From assembly GCA_025200525.1 (NCBI GenBank), contig CM045762.1, forward strand, positions 82,365,893 to 82,429,892: a DNA stretch of 64,000 bases. Reading direction: 5' to 3'. The translations under genes and the position numbers were made by a program. Position 1 is the first letter of the stretch. Each line of letters opens with the position of its first letter. Shown here in pieces: positions 43,801 to 55,074 of the stretch. The stretch comes from Camellia lanceoleosa. Lineage: Eukaryota; Streptophyta; Magnoliopsida; Ericales; Theaceae. A model generated the notes under the pieces. The model was not told the origin of the DNA and searched no databases. It saw only the letters and a program-made list of their open reading frames with translations.

Positions 43801-44958
43801 AAAACAGTGCTATACCATGGCAAAAAAACCACAAATACCAGCTAAGACATGGTTAACATGAACTTAACAAAGGTGCTCACCTATGAGGCAAATATGACAA
43901 GTATTGAAGACAATAAGGAGAGGGGATGGCCCTCTCCTTCTTAGGACCTCCAAACACCATCCTGGATTTCAGTGGTGAGAAGGCCAATACAAGGTGGTCC
44001 CAGAGCTCACAAAAAAAGGCACAAAAATGAGGCCAAACAAGGCCTAAGCGGGGGTAAACAACCACAAACACCAAAGTGATCTTAAACAACTATTTTAAGC
44101 ACTTAAAAATAGAACTTTTATCAGATATAAGTTAAGCTTAAAAATAGATGCAAGATAGGCTAAAAGCTTGTGCAAAATGGAGAATAAAGAGGGTAGTTTC
44201 TCACCTTTGAAGAACCTCTTCAAGAACACCACTCCAGCACCTTCCTTGGATCAAAACCAGCCCAAGAACTCTAAAAACAACTCGTTAGCACCTCAGCAAC
44301 TAAGGGATAGTATAATACTAGCTGTTTGTATACAATAGTGTGAACAAAAGTCACTTTAGAGCACAAAATACACACACGAAGGCAAAGAGAGGGAACTATA
44401 GAGATAGATAGATACAAACTTCCTAACCCTAATTCTTGGAACCCTGGAGGGGGGAGGAGAAGCTCTCCTCTTATAGAGGTTTTAATCCAAAGCTTCTAAG
44501 AGAAGCTAACACAAGAGGCAAATCCCTCCATACACGTGTATGGAGGGGTTATATTGTGGATGCCAGCTGTGATAGTTGGCATAAAATATCGGCCAAAAGC
44601 AGATTTAAAGTGGTCGACCAGTAGAAATGGCTGATTGACTAACAAAAGGGGCCGGTTGACCAGAAAAGGTGTCGGCCGGCCACAACCTTTGGCCGATGGA
44701 AAGAGAAAGGGGCCGGTGGCATCATGCCTTGGCCGGTGGGTTGAGGGGATGGCCAACAAGCCACCCTCTTCCCTTAGAAGCAAAAACAAAAGTGTTTGGT
44801 CCATGACCAAGCACAAAACAGATGAGTTGAGAGATCTTGAGGTAGGGCGCGTAGCCGAGACCTCTGAGAACTCAAAACGAACACGAACATGGATGATCAT
44901 CGAGTGTTCAAACGGTGACGTCCAAGTCTTGAGGACGGTAAAAAATGAGGTGTCTACA
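40897..44958 (-). mobile_element. 5' LTR of element B (4,062 bp)
   Basis: Same layout as the 3' LTR: start TGTAGACACC-like at 44958, palindrome 44524-44547, TATA near 44471, donor at 44203, hairpin II 43915-43939, clusters at 44740-44600 and 42330-42210, end at 40897. Hairpin I has lost its left arm. Differences from the 3' LTR are scattered substitutions and short indels. Confidence 0.9.
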
Positions 44959-44963
44959 CTGTG
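44959..44963. other. Target-site duplication CTGTG, right of element B
   Basis: Identical to 25126-25130. Confidence 0.9.
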
Positions 44964-45246
44964 TGCTCTATTTTCTCTTCAGATTTAGATGCCAGTTTGG
45001 ACATGACCAGACTTGCCCAGAGGAAGGGGTGGAATACCTAACTCTATTTCCTGTTCATGCTTCGCACTTGGACCGGTACCTCACTGCTTGGAGGAGGACA
45101 GAGATTCTTACCCCTTCTGTTGGCTTTAGTTACACCTTTTTTAGCGAATTCTTTGCTTGGCTTGGCTTAAGAACGAGGCACAGGTCGGGCCATCCTTGGC
45201 TGCAGAGACTTCCGCGGCTGCGAGCAGTAGATATAGGACTACTTGA
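44964..45246 (+). pseudogene. DUF7745-like gene of element C, 3' part
   Basis: Continues exon 2 in the same frame as the part before element B: FRCQFGHDQTCPEEGVEYL, then AWRRTEILTPS. A duplicated GGCTT near 45150 shifts the frame; the frame matching elements A and D ends with ...EAQVGPSLAAETS and a TGA at 45244-45246. Confidence 0.6.
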
Positions 45247-45699
45247 CCTATCTATGCCCTTAGTTTATTGCTTTGACTTTTCATTTTAAGTTTTATGATG
45301 TAAAAGCAACTTTGATTTTACTAGAGAGGTGAAGAATGCACTTGTGTTTGTGTTGAAATCAATGGAATTAAAGTTATGAGTATTGAAAGTTTTCCTTTGA
45401 ATGGTCTGTTGTTGAAAAAGGTAAAATTTGAGAAAATCAACTTTATTAAAACTTTTCAAAACAATTTTCACAAATGGTCACTGCCTAACACACATGGAAT
45501 CAGTCCTTAAGATGTACAACCCCAAATCAGAAGATCATAACTGCTTATAACTACATGCAGCATCATCGCTTTGACCCTTCTGCCAAATAGAGGTAACACA
45601 ACCAAGCTAACAGATGATGGAAAAAGATGGATCGATCAACCAAATGAGCAGGACAGTGGAGTTGGAGATGATTATGGCTGAACTTCGGGAGGAAGTTGT

Positions 45700-45903
45700 C
45701 TATGTATCCCAAAGATGGGAATCAGACCTTACGTAGTTTGGTTCGGGTTCACTCGAGTGTTAACTCTCTTCTTTTGTGCTCTACCTTTTGCCAAAGCTGC
45801 CCTTTCGAGTTTTCGACCTTGTGAGCTCTGTTTTTCATATTTCTAATTTTTTATGCTCTTACTTTTGCCTAGGTCACCCTTTTGGGTTTTCGGCCTAGCG
45901 AGC
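45700..45903 (-). other. Hairpin and twin repeats after integrase (element C)
   Basis: Minus strand: twin repeats at 45903-45855 and 45826-45776, hairpin arms at 45736-45730 and 45706-45700. Here the 3' arm carries one transition (TACATAG). Confidence 0.65.
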
Positions 45904-45906
45904 CTC

Positions 45907-46631
45907 TTAGGGATAGTATTTCTTCAACTTGTCTATATTAATCAGCTGCAAGAATTCCAGGCCATCTAGATCCATGAGATCGGCAAAACAACTTCCATCC
46001 CATACACTAGAGAATATGGGGTTGCCCCTGTAGATGTTCAAATTAATGTTCTATAACCCCAGCAAATAGTAGCTTATCTGGCCAGTCTTTGTAAGTTTCA
46101 ACCATCTTCTGCATGATATTCTTGACATTCTTGTTAGCGGCCTCAACATCTCCATTGTTCTGTGGCCTATACGTTGATTACTTATGAAAAGCCACGTTGT
46201 ATTTCTCGAGCAAATCGACCACCTCTTTCTTGAAGTGTGGGTCGTTGTCTGAGATGATCTCATTTGGAACCCCATACCTGCAGATGATGTTGTTTCTAAT
46301 GAACTTGGACACATGTGACGCCTTCAAAACAGAATAAGACTAAGCTTACACCCATTTGGTAAAATAGTCGATCGCCACCAAGATGAACTCATGTCCATTT
46401 GAGCCCTTTGGCGAGACTGTCCTGATGACATCAATTCCCCAGATTGAGAAAGGCCACGGCAAAGTCATTTTGTACAGCTTTGATAGTGGTATGTTCTTGC
46501 GATTAGCATGAATTTGGCATTTATGGCATCGTCGAACAAAGTTGATACAATCCTCCTCCAAAGTTGACGAATAATAGCCTTGCCTGAGGATCTTCCTAGC
46601 CAGCATTGCACCATTCATGTGTGCTCCATAC
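45907..46631 (-). pseudogene. Element C integrase, core and C-terminal part
   Basis: Begins at the edge of the solo LTR with GAHMNGAMLARKILRQGYY, then CHKCQIHAN, WGIDVI (first catalytic Asp), ISDNDPHFKKE (second Asp) and VEAANKNVKN (Glu). Frameshifts and a few stops (for example near 46343) break it. It ends at TAA 45907-45909. The N-terminal part lies at 50133-50454. Confidence 0.8.
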
Positions 46632-49600
46632 TGTAGACACCCCATTTTTGACCGTCCTCAAGACTTGGACATCATCGCTCTAACACGCGGTGATCATCTA
46701 TGTTTGTGTTCGTCTTGAGTTCCCGATGGTCTCGGCTACGCGCCTTGCCTCAGGATCTCTTGACTCAGCTGTTTCGTGTCTGGTTTTGCACCAAACACTT
46801 GTGTTTTGCCTTGGAGGGGCAGGGAATGGCTTGTGGGCCATCCCCACACTCCGCCGGCTGTGTTTTGTTGCCACCGGCCAAATGTTTGGCCGATCGGCAC
46901 TATAGATGGCCGGCCGGCTATCTTTCTTTGGTCAATTGCATCTGTGGCCGGCCAACTACTGTGCATCTACTTTTGCAGATATTTTTGGGCAGCTGGCATA
47001 CACTGTCACCCCCTCCATACGTGTATGGAGGGATTGCCCTCTTGTTAGCTTCCTTTGGAAGCTTTACAAGACAAATTGTCTATAAAAGAGGGGCTCTTCT
47101 CTCTTGTTTGAGGGTTAGACAATTTAGACAGAATTTTCTGAGGGTTTTGAGTTTTAGGGTTAGGGTTCATATGTCCTCCATCTCTATCTCTCTCTCTCTC
47201 TGTGTGTCTGTTTTGTGAGTGTTTTTGCCTTAGTTTTGCACACAAACACCCACCATCACACCTTTTCTTGGAGCTGAGGCCCTTGAGGGTTGTTTTTGGA
47301 GTTTTGGAGCTGGTTTGAGCTTGAAGAACCAGCTGGTCCACCATTGGTGAAGAGGGTCTACAAGGGTAAGAAACTTGTCCCTTTATTCCCCATTTTTTGC
47401 AAAGCTTTTTAGCCTATCTTTAATTTGTTTTTGAGCTTAGCATATAACATATAAAAGTTGTGTTTTTATCTGCTCTAAATAGTTTGTTAAGGTTGCTTTA
47501 AGCTTTGGGGTTGTTTGACCCCTCTTGAGCCTTGAAAGGCTCCATTTTGTGCCATTTTGTTTGAGTTCTGGGACCATTGTGTTTGGGCCTCCTCACCACT
47601 GAAATCTTGAGGGATTTCAGTGGTAAGGACGGTGCCTTGAGGTCCTAGGAAGGAGAGGGCCACCCCCTCTCCTTGTTATCCTTAAAAAGGGCTATTTTTG
47701 CCTCTTGAGGGAGCATCTAGTTAAAGTGTGTGTTGACCATGCCTTGACTGATTTTCATGCTTATTATGTCATAATATAGCATTGTGTTTAGTTGGTTTTG
47801 GTACACCATGCTTGCTTAGCATACATGCTTTGTAATGCCATATTTAGGCCTTAACATGCTTTAGGTTTTGACCCTTATTCTAGCATGATTTTGGCCAAGC
47901 TTTGTGAAGCTTTTGTGTTTGTTTTAGCATGCTTGAAGTTTGTTTTGGGTTGCTTTGGTCGACCATGGTATGCTTTGTATAGCTACCTTACAGTTTGGCT
48001 TGTTAGCCTCGAGTTTTGGACCTTAGTTACATGCCATGATCATCTAGTTCATTTGGTTTGGCACCATTTTAACATGATTTCAGACCCTACATTGCATGCT
48101 AATTGTCCATGTTTAGTCTCTTTTAAGTGTGCTTAGAAGTTTCTTATTTGATGCTTAGGTGTTTAGGCCTTAACATGTGCATGCTTGTGTGTGTTTTGCC
48201 TCTCATTCCCTAGCTTGTGGCCACTGTTTTGGACCTAGTTTAGGGCTGTCCAATTAGTGTAAGTCCCTCCCTTAGCATGTGTTCCATGCTTACCTTGTGT
48301 GTTGTCGCATGCTTGGTCCCATTTGTATGATATTGCATGCCTTGCATACTTGTATGATTAGATTACATCTTGCATACTTGTAAGTTGCATTGCTTCATGC
48401 CTTACATGCTTCTTTAGGCTATGTGCCTAACATGCATTGCTTGCTTGCATTGTCTATGTTGCATACTGGCCAACATGCTTAGAGTTGCATTGCATTAGCA
48501 TGTATACTTGGCCTCTTGAATTGCTTGTGATAGAGGTTGAGTTCAATTTGTTTGATTATGTGCATTGCATTCCATATCAAAATGCACACTTGATTCTTTG
48601 GGCCATCACGCATGGAAATGCGCGATTGGTGGTCTGAGAATCGAGGATCATGTCCCTTTCAGTCATAAATATGATAAAGGGGGTGATTGGTGCATACATT
48701 GCTTGAAATGCATTGCCATGCCAAGTTCTACCCTCTGCTGCTGTCGAACTAGTCTTTGCAGGAAGATTTGGCCGGCCGGCCATCTTCAGTACCGACCGGC
48801 CATCATTTTTGGCCGATGGAACAACTTTGTGGCCGGTGACTATCATCCATGACCGGTGGTGTTCCGCAGCACTCATAGAAGCAACCCTGAGACTTTGGCA
48901 GTCATCAGAGAAGCAGAGTGGGGAAAACAGAGGCAACTTGAGCATGGTGGCAGATTTTCGAGGAAAATCGAGCGCGCATTGCATTGAGCCCTCTCCCCGA
49001 GGCTGTTTACTGCCTTCATTAGATTAGTTAATTTGTTAATTAATTAATTGATTTGTAATATTTAATTAGCTTGTTGGTTAGTTAAATTGCATTATTCTTT
49101 CCCCCCTCTGAGCGAGGGAAAATTTGTAATAAGTGTGGGTGCGTGCGTGCATGTCTTCCAACCCCCACTTCTTTCTCCCTTTTACTTACCTGCTTTTGAT
49201 GGTTAGTATTAGGACATATTTAAATTAGCATACCCTATGTTATGCATGCGTGCATCCATTCATCAGTGTTGCATGCACCGGGCTCGGCGCATCATACTAA
49301 TTGCATAAGTATTTCAAATCTAACTTGAATACATGCTACCTGAGCATTTTCATATACCATTTATAGACTAGCCGAGCCTACTCTAGGGACATTCCGTATG
49401 CGTTGCATTAGGCATTTAAACATGGACTTGGATCATGCATGATTGCTAACATATTCTTGTTTTGGCGCGGAGTACTAGGTGAGTTTTTTTATGCTTTAGC
49501 ATCTCACATGAGTGTGAATGTTAACATGATAGCATGATTACCATGAGGCTACATGCTTATTTGATTAACTGCCTGAATGCCTGTGGGTGAAGGTTGGATT

Positions 49601-50132
49601 GTTTGAGTTGGGACAACTCGTTGAAATCCGTATTTTAGCCTACTTGCGAGTAGCAAATTCCAAAGCGTTTTCCAAACAAACGGATATGCAATGTTTTGTT
49701 CCAAATTAGGCGATCTAGTCTATATTTGTTTGCTGTGCGCATAACATAGTAATTCTAGGCTAATAACCGGAACAAGAACACATAATGTTTTCAAAATTGG
49801 ATATCATGGTTAGTAGAGGCCGATCTTCGGATCGGGCAAGAGGGGGTGCTCATAGCTAACCTTCCCTAATCGTACCCAAGTTCCCGAGCCGAGGCAACTT
49901 TGGTGATGACAGACACGTGGCCTTTGGCACCAAGTCAGGGTTTCCTAAATTCCCCCATAAAAAATATTTAGGTGGCCACTTTGTATCTGGCAAAGCAGTC
50001 TATGTTTGGTACTTCTTTCAAAATCTATTTTTCTCAAAACGATTTGCCGGATTTGGACTCTTTGGTTCAGATTAAGAACCGTTACACAAATCGAGTCCAA
50101 ACTGTAGCATGAGGCCCAAGGGCGCGTCTACA
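46632..50132 (+). mobile_element. Solo LTR of the same Tat family (3.5 kb)
   Basis: Starts TGTAGACACCCC and ends GCGTCTACA, with identical CATAC on both sides (46627-46631 and 50133-50137). No internal element sequence is present, so the copy was reduced by LTR-LTR recombination. Signals: GGCC cluster 46860-46955; palindrome 47011-47032 (imperfect); TATA (TATAAAAG) 47081; donor AAGG|GTAAGA at 47367; hairpin I 47594-47624; hairpin II 47650-47674; second GGCC cluster 48765-48860; CACCGGGCTCGGCGCATCAT near 49277; U5 block near 49890. No genes inside. Confidence 0.92.
47594..47674 (+). other. Hairpins I and II of the solo LTR
   Basis: CACCACTGAAATC...GATTTCAGTGGT and AAGGAGAGGG-CCACC-CCCTCTCCTT. 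The second is a 10-bp perfect stem. They begin 227 and 283 bp after the donor. Confidence 0.7.
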
Positions 50133-50454
50133 CATACTTTTCTCCATGGATGGCCTCCATGAGATGTTTTGACTCTTCTTCTTCAACGCAGAGCTTGTGC
50201 ATTCCCAGATGGCCTCTTTTATACAACTTACAGCGACAGATGATGAATTGGATGGCCAGATGTCGTATTCCCCGTTTATCTTTGGCGTTTGCTCCTAGTG
50301 GATACGTATCCTTCTCCAAAAAATTCCAAATGTCATAATAGCAGGGATTTTTGTCTTGAACCTCATCTATCGCGACAATTGTCTCATAAGTAGGCATATA
50401 CTTTTGTTCAATGATAATCAGACGCATCTTGACTCCAAGCAGGATGTCTACCAT
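50133..50454 (-). pseudogene. Element C integrase N-terminal part
   Basis: Shows QFIICRCKLYKRGHLGMHKL and HLMEAIHGEK, the first His of the zinc-binding region. It joins the rest of integrase at 46631 after removal of the solo LTR. The upstream linker (VDILLGVKMRLIIIEQKYM) leads back to the second RNaseH. Confidence 0.75.
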
Positions 50455-50469
50455 GAAAGATAGAGTTGC

Positions 50470-50815
50470 TCATACATTAGTGAACTGATTGTTCTCTCTC
50501 AGCAGATGTGTAAATGTCAGTTTGTCAAACCTCGGAATAAGAACATCCAAGGTTTGATGATGAACCTTCATTTTCTTTTCCTTGACCTTCCAGTCCCTGT
50601 TGGCTTGAGAAGCAACCAAGTTCGAGTGTCCGATGACGTCCAACTTTATTGCCCTTAGTTGTAGGGAAGCTTCCAATCTAGTAATACACGCTTCGTATTC
50701 TGCTTCATTATTGGACACTTTGAACCGGAGTTTGAAGGCCAGGGGTATATGGGAATCATCAAGTCCTATCAGCAACACACCTACCCTATAATCGTATTGA
50801 TTAGTGGCTTGTCAA
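50470..50815 (-). pseudogene. Element C second RNaseH
   Basis: Open from 50778; shows NNEAEYEACI but VIGHSNLV, so the Asp of the VIGD motif has become His. Ends near TNV with a stop at 50470. Confidence 0.75.
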
Positions 50816-50883
50816 AGTACATTGTCCATGTTTCCTCTGCTATCTACAGAATGTCTTCATATGGGAATAGATACTTGACTACT

Positions 50884-52529
50884 TCATCTCCTTCCATTGG
50901 GTGGTCTGGCTCTCTTTTTAACGGACTTGTGCGTGACATATTTGAGGTCAAACTTGGAGATGAGAAGCAACCAATGAGCTAGCCTACCCATAAGTGCTGG
51001 TTTCTCAAAGAGATATTTGATGGGATCTAATCTTGAAACCAGAATTATAGAGTGAGCTGACAAGTAGTGCCTCAACTTCTTGGTAGCCCATTCCAAAGCT
51101 AAACAAGCTTTCTCAAGGAATGTGTAGTGGGTCTCGTAATCTAGCATCTTCTTGCTCAGTTAGTAGATGGCCTTCTCTACTTTAGCCTCTGATTCTTAAT
51201 CTAGCATGCAACCCATGGTTGAATCTGTTACTGACAAATACAAGATCAATGGTTTCCTTGGCTCTTGTGGCGACAATACAGGTGGATTCTGCAAGTATTT
51301 CTTGACCTATTCAAAGGCGAACTGACATCGATCATCCCATTGGAACTTCCTTTCTTTCTTCAAGAGACCACACAGCAGTTCACAAGTCAAGGTTAATTTT
51401 GAGATAAACTGTCTTATAAATTGCACTTTACCCAGAAGGCTGACACCTCCTTTTCAGTCCTCGGTGATGATATTTCTAAGATGGCCTTGATTTTGGAAGG
51501 ATCTACTTCAATTCCCCTCTGTGCAATCCATTTTCCCTACAGTCACCCCAAAGGTGCATTTCTATGGGTTCAACCTCAGTCTGTACTCCCTGATCCGTTT
51601 AAAGAATTCTTCCAGTGCAATGTAGTGGCTTTCTCGTCCACATACTCCTCAACTTCTTTATGGATCATGTTGTGCTAGATGGTGGTTGCAGCCCTTTGAT
51701 ATATAGCCCTAGTGTTTTTCAACCCAAAAGGCATAACTCTGTAGCAGTAGGTACCCCACGGCGTGGTGAAGGCAGTCTTCTCTTTGTCTTTTGGTGCCAT
51801 CAAGATCTGATTATACCTAGAAAACCCATCCATAAATGATAGCAATGCATGGTCTACGGTGAAGTCTACCAGTTCATCGATATGCAACAATGGAAAGTCG
51901 TCTATTAGACTAGCTCTGTTCAGATCCTGGAAGTTGACACAAACCCTGATTCTGCTGTCCTTTTTCGAAACTATGATGATATTGGCCAACCAGGTTAGGT
52001 ACTCAGACACAATCAAGAAACCCGCATCAATCTGCTTGGTGACTTCCTCTTTAATTTTCAGTGCCCAATCTGGACGGATTCTGTGCAGTTTCTGCTTGAT
52101 TGGTCAGGCTTCGGGGTGAAGAGGAATCCGGTGCTGTATAATCTCATGATCGATTTCAGGCATGTCTTCGTAGGACCACCCAAAAACATCTTTGAAATCT
52201 ATTAATAAAGTGATTAAACGCTCACGCTCCTCCAAAGACAACGTGAACCCGATCTAAATTAAGCGAGGATCCTTCTTAGTATCCACGTTAATTGTAATGA
52301 TTTCATCTCTGTAGGGCTTAGCATGCCTTTCCTCTTCTCGGTCAATCAAGTTTTTCAAAGCTTGAGGAATTTCTTCCTCTTCGTTTTCTTTAAAATTTTG
52401 AAAATCTTGGTCAATGCAATAAATCAATGGCACAGAGAAGTAAACGGAATTTGCAGCGTTCTCATTCATAAGCTTTGGCTCTTTGGTTGCAACAAACTCG
52501 AAAGGGAAAGCAAAAGAGGACCTAGACAA
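50884..52529 (-). pseudogene. Element C RT and first RNaseH, decayed
   Basis: Linker (YFSVPLIYCIDQDFQNF) from 52529, then open piece 52016-51675 with VCVNFQDLNRAS (Asp of VDFRDL changed to Asn), LLSFMDGFSRYNQILMAP and MPFGLKNTRAIYQRA. The catalytic YVDD region near 51650 is damaged by frameshifts. RNaseH piece 51147-50884 reads LDYETHYTFLEKACLALEWA. Several stops and shifts make it inactive. Confidence 0.8.
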
Positions 52530-52583
52530 GACCTTGGTATCCGGGTTACCACTCTCGGAAATGCCAGACTCAAACTCCCCGGA

Positions 52584-53279
52584 CTAACTCGAATTTGATT
52601 TCAACTCAACAAACTCGATGGAATCAGATTCTGGCTCATCATCTAAATCAGAACTGGAAATGAGGCCCTTCTCCAACTGCCAAGTGAGGCGTGGCACCCT
52701 TGATGCTTCCAGAATACCATTGGTGGAGTCTACAATCGATTCCTCTTCGATCATAGAGATAGTAAAGGTATCCTTCAAGTTCTCTGTGTTGGTCATGGGA
52801 TCTAGCAGGGAATCGGCTAGTGCTGCCCCAACTCCAGCCTCACTGTTGTTTGAGTCATCCTCTTTGCTTGGGTGAGCGTTGATGCTTGGTTCAACCCTTT
52901 CTTCATCATTGTCTTACAGTTGGTGGTTAAAGAAGATCTCAAATTCGTTGATATGTTTCTTTGTCAAGGAGTGCACCCAAGGCTCACGAAAGCCACAGAA
53001 GGAGGAATCCTTGCCTTCTCTGATAAAGCACCCATTTAATGTTCCCCAGATTGGCTTGTGGACCAGCTCATAGTGCTTCTCGGCTCTTTTGGCCTTGGCT
53101 CTGTCTCTTATTTCTTTGGTGGGCACATAGCCCAACCCAAAGGCATGCGGACTATGTGGCACCTCAGCTAGTGCTGCAATACCTTTTCGCCCTCTCCTTC
53201 TGAGCCCCATCCTTGGAATATGCAGCAACTTGTTCATGAAATAGATAGACTGAGCACTAACATACATACCTTCGTCCAC
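52584..53279 (-). pseudogene. Element C spacer between protease and RT
   Basis: Counterpart of 3397-4224 in element A: SIYFMNKLLHIPRMGL, EKHYELVHKPIWGTLNG, then an acidic stretch (SDLDDEPESDSIEF). Function unknown; typical of Tat polyproteins in this window. Confidence 0.65.
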
Positions 53280-53464
53280 GCCAAGATTATTTGCACCACT
53301 CAGGCTTCAGCCAGAGTGAATCCTGAGAGAAATACATTGATTGATTTCTAGCAATGGTGTAGTTACCTCGGGCAGTGGATGTATGGATGAGTTCCCAAGA
53401 ACAGTTGCTATTCCTCCCTCATAAGGGTATTTTAGCATTTGATGGAGGGTGGAGGACACAGCCT

Positions 53465-53842
53465 TCATGTAATGTAACCTGGCCCCCCTAAAAGTAGGTT
53501 AAAGGTAGCTGGTACATCAAGTACATGGAAGTCGATCTCATGCTCGAAAGGGCCCACTTGGACTTGAACTATCCCCATAACTTCTCTGCTTATGTTGTCA
53601 TATGCCCGTATCACCTGGGCTGTGGGGACAAAATTTGCTAGTTTCAAACCTCTCACATAGGCAATGCGAGAAGGACACACATTACTAGTAGAACTAGTGT
53701 CCACTAAAGCCACTGGCACCCACTTTCCTCTACACTCAATGGCTATGTACAATGGCTTGTTGTGAGCTGACCCTTCCGGTGATAGCTCTTTATTGGAGAA
53801 TGTAAGCATGGGCTTGGTGCTACTTGGGAAGATTAGGCCCAC
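53465..53842 (-). pseudogene. Element C protease
   Basis: Open 126-codon piece with KWVPVALVDTSSTSNVCPSR, the aspartic protease active-site region, with Ser where Gly or Asn is expected, and ATFNLLLGGPG further on. The frame ends in GYIT with a TAA. Confidence 0.75.
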
Positions 53843-54112
53843 AAGTTACTCTGGCGTAGTATTAATAGACAATTTAGCCTTATCCATTGCTGACAATACT
53901 GTCTGTCGATGTACTGGCGAAGCCATGAGGATGACCCAAATGGATATATCAACTTCGATTTTCTTGAGTTACTTCAGAACTAGCTCCCCTTCCAGCTTCT
54001 TTTCCTTCTCTTTCTCAACCTCCGGGTCATTTCCTGATGGTTCTACCTGATCTAAGTGTGGAGGTTTGAAATACCGTCCACTTCTGGTGAGATGGTCTAT
54101 TTCTTTAGAATA

Positions 54113-55074
54113 TCATGTATTGTCCGAGATGTGATCTCCCCAGCCTTCATCGGTATGGGCAAGATGTAGATCACTATCTTCCCACCACTCACCATTAGCT
54201 ACCAACAAACAGTTGTTCAGCTCAACTTGGATCACCCTTACAGTACAAGTGTCCCCCTCAGGGCAACAAGCTGTTACGGTTTTCTGGCTATCTTCCATTC
54301 TCTCTTTTTCAAACTGCCTTAGCACAACTTCCTGTTCAATATCCGTAGTTTCCATAACACCTAATTCTTGGGTTGTTTTTCCCACACAAGTATCTCTGTT
54401 AGTTTCCCTTTCTCCTCAGTCTTCTCGGCTACCACAGTTATTCCGACTTGCTTTCCCTCCGGTTTAAGTCCAGTTTCTTCTTTCTTGCCAGTTTCATCAC
54501 TCAGCCAACCAATATTATCGGTTGACTTGTTCAGATCAAACCAACTGATCTTCACATTGCCTTGATCTTGTTCATTGAAGAATTGTAGATTGTCCAAATC
54601 TTCTTCAAGATTTGCAAGGTCATCCAACCCTTGGCTTGGGCCATCTTCCCGAACCACATTACTGTCAATTGAGGTTAGTAGTACTACCTCAGGCCTAGGT
54701 TAAGTAGCATGAACAATGTAATGGCTCAGGTCATACTCCCCTTCAAATAAGTCCTTGGGACATTTTGATGACAGACCAGTACCTCCTTCCGAGGTCAACA
54801 CCTCCTTTGTTGCAAGCATTGTCACCACTGATTTGTGAGGCTTAGGTTTTAGGGGTTTCATATGCCCCTTCTTGATTAGCACCTCCGCGGCTTTGGGCAG
54901 GGACATGTAGAGCTGGTTGAAAGTCCTACCCAGAGGTCAGGTAGGGTTGGAAGTTTGTGGGCCCATGTTGGCAAAGGGGTTTGCAGTTTTGGTTATGGTG
55001 ACAACACTTACTTCTGACGGCCTTGCAGCTGTGCTACCCCTAGCAGCATTGGAATTGCGAACAAATAGAGTGTC
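54113..55074 (-). pseudogene. Element C gag C-terminal part, decayed
   Basis: Pieces 54906-54700 (MSLPKAAEVLIKKGHMKPL), 54657-54361 (LDDLANLEEDLDNLQFF) and 54385-54113 match the end of gag and linker of element A (1390-2530). The zinc knuckle is missing between the first two. The sequence stops at the junction with element D. Confidence 0.65.

Larger units (their letters stand above)
25131..44958 (-). mobile_element. Element B: complete non-autonomous Tat-type retrotransposon (19.8 kb)
   Basis: Both LTRs, PBS, PPT and a 5-bp target duplication (CTGTG) are present. The internal 11.7 kb holds a reduced gag on the minus strand, a short remnant of the region before RT, the conserved post-integrase block, a DUF7745-like remnant and a nearly intact antisense PMD gene. 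No protease, RT, RNaseH or integrase domain is seen, so B must have depended on enzymes of related elements. The two LTRs are very similar by eye, so insertion is recent compared with A and C. Confidence 0.9.
44959..46631 (-). mobile_element. Element C, part 2 (DUF7745 3' end, post-integrase block, integrase)
   Basis: Continues 25130 after removal of element B. Contains the 3' end of the DUF7745-like gene on the plus strand and, convergent to it, the integrase C-terminal part on the minus strand. It is cut at 46631 by a solo LTR and resumes at 50133. Confidence 0.85.
50133..55074 (-). mobile_element. Element C, part 3 (integrase N-terminus, RNaseH, RT, protease, gag)
   Basis: Continues 46631 across the solo LTR: the codons on both sides join in frame (IHGEKYGAHMNG) when one CATAC is removed. 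Pol and gag run on the minus strand. The piece stops at about 55074 in gag, where plus-strand RNaseH of element D starts without a visible target duplication; the gag N-terminus, PBS and 5' LTR of C are missing. Confidence 0.85.

Noticed and set aside
48565..49027. ORFs of ~95-135 codons in the solo LTR and equivalents at 26273-26802 and 42105-42547
   Set aside because: They are open in different frames in each LTR, contain the palindrome clusters and have no family pattern.
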